Shown: piece after piece, positions 18,240-26,529 of the stretch
Numbering within the stretch: position 1 is the stretch's first letter
How the letters are laid out: every line of letters starts with the position of its first letter
DNA from: Alphaproteobacteria bacterium
GTDB lineage: Bacteria > Pseudomonadota > Alphaproteobacteria > Micropepsales > Micropepsaceae
Length of the DNA: 64,000 nt
Direction: 5' to 3'
Assembly (NCBI GenBank): GCA_947467345.1
Contig: CANIHD010000014.1
Coordinates: 1-64,000, forward strand
Notes under the pieces: generated by a model
The model's database searches: none
Told to the model about the DNA's origin: nothing
Seen by the model: the letters and a program-made list of their open reading frames with translations, nothing else
Position numbers and translations under genes: made by a program

Positions 18240-18784
18240 TCAGCGGCCGGGCTGGCTGCGGTCCACCGCGACCCCGCGCAAATACACGGCCGAGATACGC
18301 CGTGTATTGGTGATGTCGTCCAGCGGATTGGCGTCGAGCACGATGAAATCGGCGCTCTTGCCTGCTTCCAGCGTGCCAGAATCCGTCATGCGCAAGAATT
18401 CCGCCGAATTGCGCGTGGCAGCGACAATGACCTGCATCGGCGTCATGCCCGCCGTCACCATGTCGGCCATCTCAGTGTGCGGCGCCCATGGCGTATTGCC
18501 GTCGGTACCCAGCGCAATGCGCACGCCGGCCGCACTCACCTTGGCGAGGTTGCGGGCCTGGATTCCAAACGCGGTCTGCGCCGCCGGGCGATCGCTGTTC
18601 TCCGCTTCAAGAGCCGCCATTTCGGCAGCAGGGATATTTCCGCGCAGCCAGTTAACATCCGTTCGTACGCCGCGGTCTGGTAGGTTCGGCACCAGGACGA
18701 GATTGGGACGCGCCCGAAACAGCGCGATGGTCTCGTCGTCCACATCGACATCGCGCACGCCATGCGCGAAGGCATCGATGCCGG
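18240..18784 (-). pseudogene. Amidohydrolase (imidazolonepropionase-like), C-terminal fragment
   Basis: The sequence from about 18,784 down to 18,240 reads as the last 180 residues of an amidohydrolase-superfamily protein: GIDAFAHGVRDVDVDDETI with a metal-ligand His, VRIALGTDGNTPWAPH with the conserved Asp, and GTLEAGKSADFIVLDANPLD near the end. The N-terminal half, with its HxH metal site, is missing. Just upstream the DNA belongs to a thioesterase gene on the opposite strand. An artificial start at 18,872 exists but its first 28 residues are antisense to the thioesterase. Dead gene at a rearrangement junction. Confidence 0.8.
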
Positions 18785-18786
18785 CG

Positions 18787-19449
18787 CCGCTTGACGGCAA
18801 GCACAGCATTCCGAAAACAATCGAAGAGATCGCAGCGGGATATCTCGCCGATATTCGCAAGGTGCAAGCCAAGGGGCCGTATTTTCTTGCCGGCTATTCC
18901 TGGGGCGGACGATTGGCGTTTGAGATATCGCAACAGTTGACGGCGCAAGGCGAGCGCGTGGCGTTTCTGGGCCTGATCGATACGATGTTCGATTTCACGC
19001 GCGAGATTGCCGGCGAAACGAAGGAAGCGCGCGTGCAGCGCCATGTGCAGGCGCTCAAAAGGCAAGCCATCGGCCCCTATCTCATGCGCCGCATCCGCAA
19101 AACGGCTGCGCACTACGTGACTCAAACAGGTGTCATGACGCGCTTTTTGCCGAACTACCTTCGCATGCGGTTCGGGCCTCCCATTCCTTACACACGCCGT
19201 CTGGATGTCTACAGCTATGTCTACAGTTCCGCGACGTGGCGCTATACGCTGCATCCATATTCGGGGCCGATCACGATGTTCGCCGCTATAGGCCGGGAAG
19301 AATATCAGCGCGCGCGGTGGTCGCGTGTGGCCAAAGGCCAATTGACAGTTCACGAGATGCCAGGCGCGCATTTCGACATGGTCGAACCGCCGCACAGCAC
19401 GGTCCTGGCAGCAAAGTTCGATGAATGCCTCGAGCGCATCGGCGCCTAA
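18787..19449 (+). pseudogene. NRPS/PKS-type thioesterase domain, C-terminal fragment
   Basis: From about 18,790 the plus strand codes for LDGKHSIPKTIEEIAAGYLA, then KGPYFLAGYSWGGRLAFEIS, the Gly-x-Ser-x-Gly nucleophile region of type I thioesterases that end nonribosomal peptide synthetases, followed by a lid region and a C-terminal GAHFDMVEPP carrying the catalytic His. The core before LDGKH, and any synthetase modules, are missing. The open frame that continues upstream to 18,307 is only the shadow of the amidohydrolase. No start codon with a ribosome site was found at the junction. Probably the tail of a deleted synthetase. Confidence 0.78.
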
Positions 19450-19578
19450 GGTTGGCCACAACCGAGCTAGCGGCCACAACAGATCGTGGACAGACCTAGC
19501 GCAACGCAAGCGCGTGATTGACCGTTTGCGCAAGCTGGTGCAGGGGTAAAACAACGAAGAAAACTTCAGGGGGAATGC

Positions 19579-20223
19579 ATGGCGAAAGTCTCGCGCCTCA
19601 AATCCGATCTGTCCGCCAGCCACACTGGTCTTATTCTATTCGATGCGCTGCACGGCTATTTGCACCCTGAAGATCCAGCGAAAGTAAAATTCCTTGCGGA
19701 TCGCAACATTCTGCCGAACCTAATCCGCCTGCATCAGGGCGCGCGCAAAGCGGGTCTGACCACGTTCTATCCGGCAGGCGCGCACGCCGTCGATGGATCC
19801 GATTTCATTCAACGCTTGACCGACACAGACATGGATTTGCAACCGGGCGGCGGCGCCGACAAACCCATTCGTCCGTACTTCTATAAGGGCCACAAGAATT
19901 CCGAGATCGCCGCCGAGGTGGCGCCCGGCGATGGCGATGTGGTGATTCCCAAGCAGCGCTGGAGTTCCTTTTTCCAGACCAATCTTGAATTGCACCTGCG
20001 CGCGCGCGGCATCGACACCATCGTGATTGCCGGCGGCTCCACCGATGTGGGCATTGCTTCGACCGCGTTCGCGGCGCGGGATCTGGATTACAACATCGTG
20101 GTGATACGCGACGGCTGCTATTCGTCGCGCGGAAACAACAATGAATTCTTCATGGACCGCGTCTTCCCGCGCATGGCGCGAGTTATGACTGTCGGTCAGG
20201 CGGTCGCGCTCATGCAGTCATGA
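19579..20223 (+). CDS. Isochorismatase-fold hydrolase lacking the nucleophilic Cys
   Basis: A 214-residue cysteine-hydrolase/isochorismatase-fold protein with AGGGGG-like ribosome site (agggggaatgc) before the ATG. The general-base Asp lies in LILFDALHGY and the Lys in VIPKQRWSSFF. The strand that carries the nucleophile in amidases (G-x-x-T-D-x-C-V-x-x-T-A) reads GGSTDVGIASTAF here, with Gly in place of Cys. Isochorismatases such as EntB and PhzD also have Gly there and hydrolyse vinyl ethers without a Cys, so this may be a vinyl-ether hydrolase rather than an amidase. Substrate unknown. No siderophore or phenazine genes are in the window. Confidence 0.8.
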   Translation: MAKVSRLKSDLSASHTGLILFDALHGYLHPEDPAKVKFLADRNILPNLIRLHQGARKAGLTTFYPAGAHAVDGSDFIQRLTDTDMDLQPGGGADKPIRPYFYKGHKNSEIAAEVAPGDGDVVIPKQRWSSFFQTNLELHLRARGIDTIVIAGGSTDVGIASTAFAARDLDYNIVVIRDGCYSSRGNNNEFFMDRVFPRMARVMTVGQAVALMQS

Positions 20224-20435
20224 ACCTGACTGTCACATTCGCCGAACGCATATATGCCGACGGACTATGATTTACTGAAAACCTGTTTTTCTCTTTGCCT
20301 TGAGGCACTTGCGCGGAAATTTCACGTTCTGCGCGTGCTAAAACCCTCGTCACGCTTAACCAATTTGAATTTCCTACCTATAAAATCTGCGGAAATCTAA
20401 TATGTTAGCGACCGTACCGAACGGCCCACGCGACA

Positions 20436-21272
20436 ATGAACCTATCTTCGCAAATCTCACCGTCTCCGGCGAACGACAATTCGCGTCTTTCGCGCGCCAA
20501 GACTTTGCGCTGGTTAGGGATTGCTATATTCGCTGGCCTAGTTGCGGCTATCGGATTTTATCGCGGCGCGGCGGCGGCGCTCACCACTCCTGCCAGCCTT
20601 AGCGAGGGCTTGGTCGGATATTGGAATTTCGACGGGCCGCGCGATCGAATCGTCGATGCCTCCGGCAATCACAACGACGGCGTATTCATCAACAGCACGC
20701 TGACTTCGGGGCGAAATTCACATGCGCTGAAATTGCTCGGCCGCGACGATTCCCATGTCAGCATTCCGGCGACACCGAGTCTGAACAATTTTACGGACAA
20801 GATGACCATCAGCGCGTGGGTGATGCCCGAAACGCCGCCGGATGGTTTCGTCGTCGTCGCATCGCGCCAGATCAAGGCACTTAAGCACCCCGACCAATTT
20901 TATTTGGGCTTCGGCCGTCTGCACGGCAAGACGAACTACAAATGGCATATGGGAACGCTGGTCGATGGCGTCGAGAAAGAAGGCTCGATCTATCGTGGTA
21001 CGGCGGCCTCGCATCGCTGGATTTACATGGCCGGCGTCTATGACGGCGAATGGATGATTCTCTATGTCGATGGCGTTGTCATCGGCAGGACACGCCACAC
21101 CGGGCCAATTCAGGTCGATGACAATCCGCTCACCATCGGCGCCGAGGAAAACAGATCGGAATCGCATGTCGTCGAGGGCGAATTCCAAGGCCAGATCGAC
21201 GAAGTGCGGCTCTACAACCGCGCGCTGAGCGCCAGGGAAATCAAAGCGCTCTGGAGTCGCCGGCCGCTTTAA
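20436..21272 (+). CDS. LamG/concanavalin-like lectin domain protein, membrane-anchored or secreted
   Basis: A 278-residue protein with an N-terminal hydrophobic helix (TLRWLGIAIFAGLVAAIGFY) and a LamG jelly-roll domain: LVGYWNFDG, DASGNHNDGVF, MTISAWVMPE, WIYMAGVYDGEWMILYVDG and the closing GQIDEVRLYNRALSAREI. Such domains bind sugars or proteins outside the cytoplasm. It follows about 210 bases of non-coding DNA, so it probably has its own promoter, and it converges on the S46 peptidase gene with only 2 bases between stops. No catalytic motif is seen. Confidence 0.8.
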   Translation: MNLSSQISPSPANDNSRLSRAKTLRWLGIAIFAGLVAAIGFYRGAAAALTTPASLSEGLVGYWNFDGPRDRIVDASGNHNDGVFINSTLTSGRNSHALKLLGRDDSHVSIPATPSLNNFTDKMTISAWVMPETPPDGFVVVASRQIKALKHPDQFYLGFGRLHGKTNYKWHMGTLVDGVEKEGSIYRGTAASHRWIYMAGVYDGEWMILYVDGVVIGRTRHTGPIQVDDNPLTIGAEENRSESHVVEGEFQGQIDEVRLYNRALSAREIKALWSRRPL

Positions 21273-21274
21273 AG

Positions 21275-23335
21275 CTATCGCGCCGTCAGTTCAGCCACCA
21301 AAGCCGTTTGGCCGTAAACCTTTTCCAATGCTTCCGTGATTGCGGCGGTTGAAACGCTTATGCTGCGGTTCAACGCAGGGTCAAACGCGTAGCTGCCGCC
21401 CAGCGAATGGATGTTGCCATCGAAGATCGCGCCCAGCACTTCGCGGCGCGCGCCGATCAGAGGCGAACCGGAATTCCCGCCCAGAATGTCATTGGTGGTG
21501 GAGATGTCGAACACCGTGTCGGGATTGAGCCGCGCTTCCGCAGCTACCCAGCGCGGCGCCAATTGAAATGGCGGCTCGCCGGTGGCGCGCTGATAAAGCC
21601 CGCGCACGGTGGTGAAGGCGGGAATGGTACGCCCCGGCTCGGTCCAGCCGGCAATCTGGCCGTAAGACAAGCGCAAAGTGAACGTGGCATCTGGATAGAC
21701 GCTGGTGCTGTAGGCCGCAAATCGCGCTTTCGCCAAACGCTCTGACGCGTGGTCGGTCAGGTTTTGAAAGCGCTCTTCATATTGTTTGCGCACCAGACGC
21801 GCCGTCGCGTCGGTCTTTAGCACGAAGCGGATCATGGGATCGTCGGAGGCACGGATCGCGTCCATGCCGCCGTCCCACAGGCGCTTGCACAAAGCCGGAT
21901 CGGCGAGACGCGAGACCGCGAGGGTGCGCGCCAGCGTCTCCGGCGATTCCTTGCCGAGGTAGAGAATTGTTTCCGGCGCGTCGGCCGTGAGGTTTTCGCG
22001 CAGCTTTAGAAACCAGAATTCGAGTAGAAGCTGTTCGAGGTCGGCTTCCACGGGCTCAGGATCGAGCGTGGTCTTTTCCAGAAGCGGTAGACGAGCATCA
22101 GCATATTCGGGAAGACGGTCGCCGTTGGCCTTGGCGCGCTCTTCGGCGGCGCGCACCAGACGCCGTGCATAGGCATACAGCGACGAGCCCATTCCGGCCC
22201 GCCCTTCCAGCATGGTGTAAGGCAGATAAAGTTCGCCGCGGGCGGCTTGCGCCGCGGCGATTTCCGCCCAGGGATCGCCGATCTCGGCCGCAAGCCGCGC
22301 ATCGGCGGCGACGCGCGCACGAAAATCCGTCTCGGCCTGGCGGCGGCCTTCAAAAAACGCCGGTTCGAGCAATGCCTTCAGCTGGCCCCGCTGACGCTTG
22401 ATGTTGTTTTCCAGAAAGAAAAGCTCGCCCGTCGCAATGCGCGCGTGCTCAGGGCTTTCCTTCATGAATTGGATGAGACGGCCGCGCAGTTCGGCATTCA
22501 GCAGCAAGCTTTCCGGCTGCACGACATCACGCAATGAGGCGAGTTGCGCTGTGGTGAACAGGCGCTGCGACGCGCCGGGATTTCCCGCGACGAAGACCGG
22601 ATCGCCATCCTTCGGCGGCGCAGTCGTCCATACAAGATGGTTCGGCGTCGCGACCGGCCGCCCGTTTTCGTAGAGCCGCACAAACGCGGAATCCAGGCAA
22701 TAACGCGGAAAGTTGAAATTGTCGGGATCGCCGCCGAAAAACGCCGTTTGAATTTCGGGCGCGAAGGCGAGACGCACATCGGAATATTTGCGGTAGGTGT
22801 AAAGCTTATATTGCCCGCCTTGATAGAGCGTGACCACCTGACAGCGATTGGTGGCTTCGCGCCCCGCGCAGCGATCTTTCTCCAGCCCCGCCATGGCCGC
22901 ATCACGGGCGCGGCCGTAAGCATCGCCGGTGCGCCCCACCGTGGCTGCGTTCACCAGCACGGTTACATCGTCGATCGACACCAGAATTTCCGCCTGCATG
23001 CCGGGGCAAAGGCGCTCTTCAGCGCGGCTCGCCGTGAGAAATCCGTTCTTGATGTGATCGCGTTCGGGCGTCGAGAGGTTCTCCACGCAATCTTCGACGC
23101 AATGATGGTTTGTAAGCACCAAGCCTTCGCGCGAGACCAGCGAGGCCGAGCAGCCGGTGGACAAGCGCACCGCGCTTTGCTGCACGGAATCCAGCCAGGC
23201 CTGATCAAGGGTGACGCCGTATTTGGCGCGCACCTCGGCGGCGGGAAAATTGTCGAAGGTCCAAAGCCCCTCGTCCGCCCGCGCCGAAAAAGCGATGCAG
23301 GCGAAAGCGGCGGTGGCGAGCAATTTCACGCGCAT
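21275..23335 (-). CDS. S46-family serine peptidase (DPP7/DPP11 type)
   Basis: About 686 residues from the ATG at 23335, which has AGGA ten bases upstream; a GTG 9 bases earlier is too close to it. Signal peptide ends near AFSARADEG. Mature marks of peptidase family S46: EGLWTFDNFP at the N-terminus, LTNHHCVEDCV with the catalytic His, GGDPDNFNFPRY, and GGNSGSPLI with the catalytic Ser near the C-terminus. These periplasmic enzymes release dipeptides from peptide N-termini and feed amino acid use. The gene is 6 bases after a Rieske oxygenase gene on the same strand, an odd functional pairing that may be chance. Confidence 0.9.
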   Translation of the reverse strand: MRVKLLATAAFACIAFSARADEGLWTFDNFPAAEVRAKYGVTLDQAWLDSVQQSAVRLSTGCSASLVSREGLVLTNHHCVEDCVENLSTPERDHIKNGFLTASRAEERLCPGMQAEILVSIDDVTVLVNAATVGRTGDAYGRARDAAMAGLEKDRCAGREATNRCQVVTLYQGGQYKLYTYRKYSDVRLAFAPEIQTAFFGGDPDNFNFPRYCLDSAFVRLYENGRPVATPNHLVWTTAPPKDGDPVFVAGNPGASQRLFTTAQLASLRDVVQPESLLLNAELRGRLIQFMKESPEHARIATGELFFLENNIKRQRGQLKALLEPAFFEGRRQAETDFRARVAADARLAAEIGDPWAEIAAAQAARGELYLPYTMLEGRAGMGSSLYAYARRLVRAAEERAKANGDRLPEYADARLPLLEKTTLDPEPVEADLEQLLLEFWFLKLRENLTADAPETILYLGKESPETLARTLAVSRLADPALCKRLWDGGMDAIRASDDPMIRFVLKTDATARLVRKQYEERFQNLTDHASERLAKARFAAYSTSVYPDATFTLRLSYGQIAGWTEPGRTIPAFTTVRGLYQRATGEPPFQLAPRWVAAEARLNPDTVFDISTTNDILGGNSGSPLIGARREVLGAIFDGNIHSLGGSYAFDPALNRSISVSTAAITEALEKVYGQTALVAELTAR

Positions 23336-23350
23336 GGAATTCACGTCCTA

Positions 23351-24625
23351 TTATTCGGCAGGAATTTTTTCCCGCGCTTCGGAATGCCCGGTGAAAACCT
23401 CGATCAGCTCGTCGGCAATGGGCGAGAAATGCGACATCTGCCTACGGAGCTGATTTTTGAATCCGTCGGAATACATATCTTTGCCTTTTTCGCGAGGCAA
23501 ATCGATGACCCGGTTGTGCTGCTCTTCGCGCAAAATACCGATGGGATCTTCGCCGTTGGCGATTTTCTCCAGCTCGCGTTTCAGCATGTTGCGATACAGC
23601 ACCAGGCCACGATCGCTGGCGCCGAGCCGCTCTTTGGTACGGTCGGCAATCGCGCCTTGCGTCACCCACGCCATGATGTCCTGCGCGTGGATGTAATCGA
23701 GCAGATATTCGCCGTTGGCGTCCTTGGCCGGTGGCTCGTAAACCGGAATACGATTTAAGAGATGCGACGGCACCGGAGCGTCAGCCGGCGGTACATAGGC
23801 GTGATACCAAAAATGCCGCGTGGCGGTGTCGTCCACCGGCACGCGAATTTGGAAAATGAGCTGCTTCCACAGGCCGCCGCCGCTGCCGCCCGCCAGCGTA
23901 TTGGGGAAAATCAGTGGATGGCCGGTGCGCCAATCGTCGGCGTCTTCCGATTGGCCTTCCAACAGGCGGCGCTTGATGATGCCGAATTCGAATTCGTCGA
24001 ACGCGATTTTCGCGTGGTGCCGCGAGATCGCGACCTTCGCATTCTTATGTTCATTGCGAAATTCATAGAGCTGGCCGTGCAGCCATTCGGTGTGTACCGG
24101 ATCGACCGAGTTCTCCATGATCTGAAGCCAGTTGCAGGGAATGATCGCCTTGCCGATATGGCGGATGGCGCGCGACACGACATAGCCATCGAAGCGCGGC
24201 AGAACGGGCGCGGGCAGAGGACCCATATAGCAGAAGAGAAGCCCGCCCATTTCCTGAACCGGATAGGCGGTTGTAACGACCGTGCCTTTGAGCGCGTTGC
24301 GCTCGCTTTCATTCGGAAGCTCCACGCAGCGCCCGGCGGAATCGAATTTCCAGCCGTGATAGGCGCAGCGAATGCCATCTTCGGTGGGGATGCCATAGGC
24401 GAGCGAAACCGAACGGTGCGGGCATTGTTCGCCGATCAACCCAAACGTGCCGCCGCGCGTTTTGAAGAGGACCAGATCCTCGCCCATGATCCGGACGCGC
24501 ATCGTCCAGCGGTCCTGCATCTCCGCGGTGGCGGCGACCGGCTGCCAATAGCGGCGCAGAAGCGCCCCCATTTCCGTGCCCGGTCCGACGCGGGTGAGGA
24601 GCTCGTTCTCTTCTGCCGTGAGCAT
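23351..24625 (-). CDS. Rieske aromatic-ring oxygenase, phthalate 4,5-dioxygenase type
   Basis: A 424-residue single-component-type alpha subunit. The Rieske cluster is CPHR...CAYHGWKFD (about residues 69-93); the mononuclear iron site is NSVDPVHTEWLHG. The start MLTAEENELLTRVGPGTEMG and RRYWQPV are typical of the phthalate 4,5-dioxygenase/vanillate-demethylase branch. It needs a separate reductase, and none is coded in this window. A Gfo/Idh-type dehydrogenase resembling dihydrodiol dehydrogenase lies divergent just upstream. It would hydroxylate or demethylate an aromatic acid; the exact one is not clear. Confidence 0.88.
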   Translation of the reverse strand: MLTAEENELLTRVGPGTEMGALLRRYWQPVAATAEMQDRWTMRVRIMGEDLVLFKTRGGTFGLIGEQCPHRSVSLAYGIPTEDGIRCAYHGWKFDSAGRCVELPNESERNALKGTVVTTAYPVQEMGGLLFCYMGPLPAPVLPRFDGYVVSRAIRHIGKAIIPCNWLQIMENSVDPVHTEWLHGQLYEFRNEHKNAKVAISRHHAKIAFDEFEFGIIKRRLLEGQSEDADDWRTGHPLIFPNTLAGGSGGGLWKQLIFQIRVPVDDTATRHFWYHAYVPPADAPVPSHLLNRIPVYEPPAKDANGEYLLDYIHAQDIMAWVTQGAIADRTKERLGASDRGLVLYRNMLKRELEKIANGEDPIGILREEQHNRVIDLPREKGKDMYSDGFKNQLRRQMSHFSPIADELIEVFTGHSEAREKIPAE

Positions 24626-24784
24626 GGTTTCCTCGTTCTATTTGCGTCGGATTATGTCAGGCCAGGTGGCGCTGTCCAATGGCCACCACCGCCCGTTCAG
24701 GGCAGGCAGGACCTTCGACAAGGCACCGCCGAGGGAATAGTAACGCTATTGCAGCGATCCTGAGATGCGTGGGGAACCGACGGA

Positions 24785-25906
24785 ATGCCGGAATTGCGGG
24801 TTGCGATAGCGGGACTAGGGGCAGCGTCCAAACTGGTGCTGCCGAGCTTTAGCAGCGTCGAAGGCGTGAAGCTCGCGGCAGCTTCCGACCTTCGCGCCGA
24901 GGCCCGCGCCAAATTCACAACGACCTATGGCCTGCCCGCCTATGACGACATTGCGCAACTCTGCGCCGCGCCAGATATCGACGCGGTGTGGATTGAAACG
25001 CCGAACCATTTGCACTGCGAACACGCGATCCTCGCCGCAAGCCACGGCAAGCATGTGATCTGTGCCAAACCGCTGGCCACCACTTTGGATGAATGCGACC
25101 GTATGATTGCAGCAGCGAAGGAAAACGGCGTTCGCCTCCTAGTCGGCCATTCCAAAGTGCTCGACACGCCGGTTGCCGCGATGGCGGATATTGTGAAAAG
25201 CGGAAGACTGGGACGCGCCATTCAGATCGACACGCTTCTCTACAATGATTGGCTGCGCCGCCCTCGCCTGGCGGAGGAGTTGGACGAAAACCTAGGCGCC
25301 GGATTCATTCTGCGCCAGGCGCCGCATTTGATCGACATCGCCAGTGCGATTATGGGCGCGCGACCCACACAGGTGCGGGCGTTGACGGGAAGCTGGGATG
25401 ACAAAATGCCCACTGCCGGCAATTGCGCCGCGCTGGTCCAATATGAAGGTGGCGCCTTCGCAAACATCAGCTTAAACGGCTATGGCTATTTCGACAGCAG
25501 CGAATTGACGTTCGGCATCGGCAGCATGGGTGATGCCAGAGCAGCGGGAGCAAAACCAAAATCCCGCGGTACCCCCCTCAGCGCGGCAGAGAAATACGCC
25601 GCTGCGAGCGAAACGCGCGAGCGCGGACCGGCGCAACCGTTCTTCGGGCTCACCATAGTATCTTGCGAGCGCGGGGTTATTCGCCAATCACCGAGTGGGC
25701 TTCTGGTTTACACCGATGATGGCTGCGAAGAGATTTCCCTGCCGCCACCCAAAGGCCGCGCCGCCGAACTGATCGAGTTGCTTGATGCCTTGCGAGAAAA
25801 TCGCGATGTGTTTCCGAATGGCGCCTTCGGTAAACAGACGCTCGCCGTGTGCCTCGCAATCCTGCGTTCGGCGCGCGAGGGACGAGACGTGGCGCTACAG
25901 GGATAA
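24785..25906 (+). CDS. Gfo/Idh/MocA-family dehydrogenase (dihydrophthalate-dehydrogenase-like)
   Basis: A 373-residue NAD(P)-dependent oxidoreductase. The Rossmann motif is VAIAGLGAASKLVL, then VWIETPNHLHCEHA and the cofactor/substrate Lys in VICAKPLATTLDE (EKP variant, here AKP). The C-terminal domain includes LDENLGAGFILRQAPHLID with its putative catalytic His. Plasmid-type phthalate pathways pair such a dehydrogenase with a phthalate 4,5-dioxygenase, matching the divergent neighbour. A sugar or inositol dehydrogenase is the main alternative. The gene starts with an ATG at 24785, 159 bases from the divergent oxygenase start. Confidence 0.82.
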   Translation: MPELRVAIAGLGAASKLVLPSFSSVEGVKLAAASDLRAEARAKFTTTYGLPAYDDIAQLCAAPDIDAVWIETPNHLHCEHAILAASHGKHVICAKPLATTLDECDRMIAAAKENGVRLLVGHSKVLDTPVAAMADIVKSGRLGRAIQIDTLLYNDWLRRPRLAEELDENLGAGFILRQAPHLIDIASAIMGARPTQVRALTGSWDDKMPTAGNCAALVQYEGGAFANISLNGYGYFDSSELTFGIGSMGDARAAGAKPKSRGTPLSAAEKYAAASETRERGPAQPFFGLTIVSCERGVIRQSPSGLLVYTDDGCEEISLPPPKGRAAELIELLDALRENRDVFPNGAFGKQTLAVCLAILRSAREGRDVALQG

Positions 25907-25930
25907 ATCTACACGATCCAAGCGTTTATC

Positions 25931-26174
25931 GACCTGGATTCCCTTCCCCTCGCATCGCTACGCGATGCTCGGCCGGGAATGACAAGAACGACCTGGATCC
26001 CCCTTCCCTTCGCCGCGCTAATGCGCGGCTCAGCCGGGGATGACATCAAACCTATAATTTCTGTCATCCGCGACCGAACTATGCGGAACATTTCGTATTT
26101 TCTCGACCAGAATGTCTTCTGTCATCCCCGGCCTCACGATGCGGAAGCATCGTGAGGGGAAGGGGATCCAGGTT
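25931..26174. repeat. Three copies of a second palindromic intergenic repeat
   Basis: Two direct copies (25,931-25,984 and 25,991-26,045) run from acctggatyccc through a variable short hairpin to ccggggatgaca; a third (26,120-26,174) is inverted, tgtcatccccgg ... ggatccaggt. A degenerate piece (tgtcatccgcgacc) lies at about 26,062. Each unit folds on itself around a changing loop arm (gcatcgctacgcgatgc; gccgcgctaatgcgcggc; acgatgcggaagcatcgt). They lie between the dehydrogenase and the convergent GIY-YIG gene and fill almost all of that 278-base gap. Confidence 0.8.
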
Positions 26175-26184
26175 GCTACGTCAC

Positions 26185-26475
26185 TCAGACATCAAGGCGT
26201 TCATAGAGATCATTCCAGCCGGAATTTCTTGCTTCGATCGCGTGAACTTTCCAGGCGCGATTCCAACGTTTGATCTTTTTCTCCCGCCGAATGGCAGCGT
26301 GCACATCCTCGTGGACCTCGTACCAGACCAAAATGTGCACACCATATTTCTTCGTGAAACCTTCGATAATCTCGCTTTTGTGTTGCCAGGTGCGGCCAAT
26401 GAGGTCGCTGGTCATGCAGACATAGAGCGTGCCGTTGCGACCACTCGCCAATATGTAAACGTAATAGAGCTTCAC
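26185..26475 (-). CDS. GIY-YIG nuclease-superfamily protein
   Basis: A 96-residue protein of the small stand-alone GIY-YIG group: YYVYILASGRNGTLYV, the Arg-containing TSDLIGRTWQHK, EGFTKKYGVHILVWYE, and the metal-ligand Glu in AIRREKKIKRWNR. The second motif, usually YVG, reads YVC, so the motif Gly is replaced by Cys; the catalytic Arg and Glu are kept. These small genes are widespread, often next to repeats, and their cellular role is not settled. Here it directly borders the repeat cluster. Confidence 0.82.
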   Translation of the reverse strand: MKLYYVYILASGRNGTLYVCMTSDLIGRTWQHKSEIIEGFTKKYGVHILVWYEVHEDVHAAIRREKKIKRWNRAWKVHAIEARNSGWNDLYERLDV

Positions 26476-26529
26476 GGACGGCCGCTTGCGTTTTTCTACG
26501 ACCGCATTTCAGCTACGGATCGTGGCGCT

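Noticed and set aside
18307..18786. Apparent N-terminal extension of the thioesterase frame
   Set aside because: It is antisense to the amidohydrolase fragment; only the part from about 18,787 matches thioesterases.
25931..26174. Possible CRISPR array
   Set aside because: Three units are palindromic, one is inverted, the spacing is irregular, and there are no cas genes.
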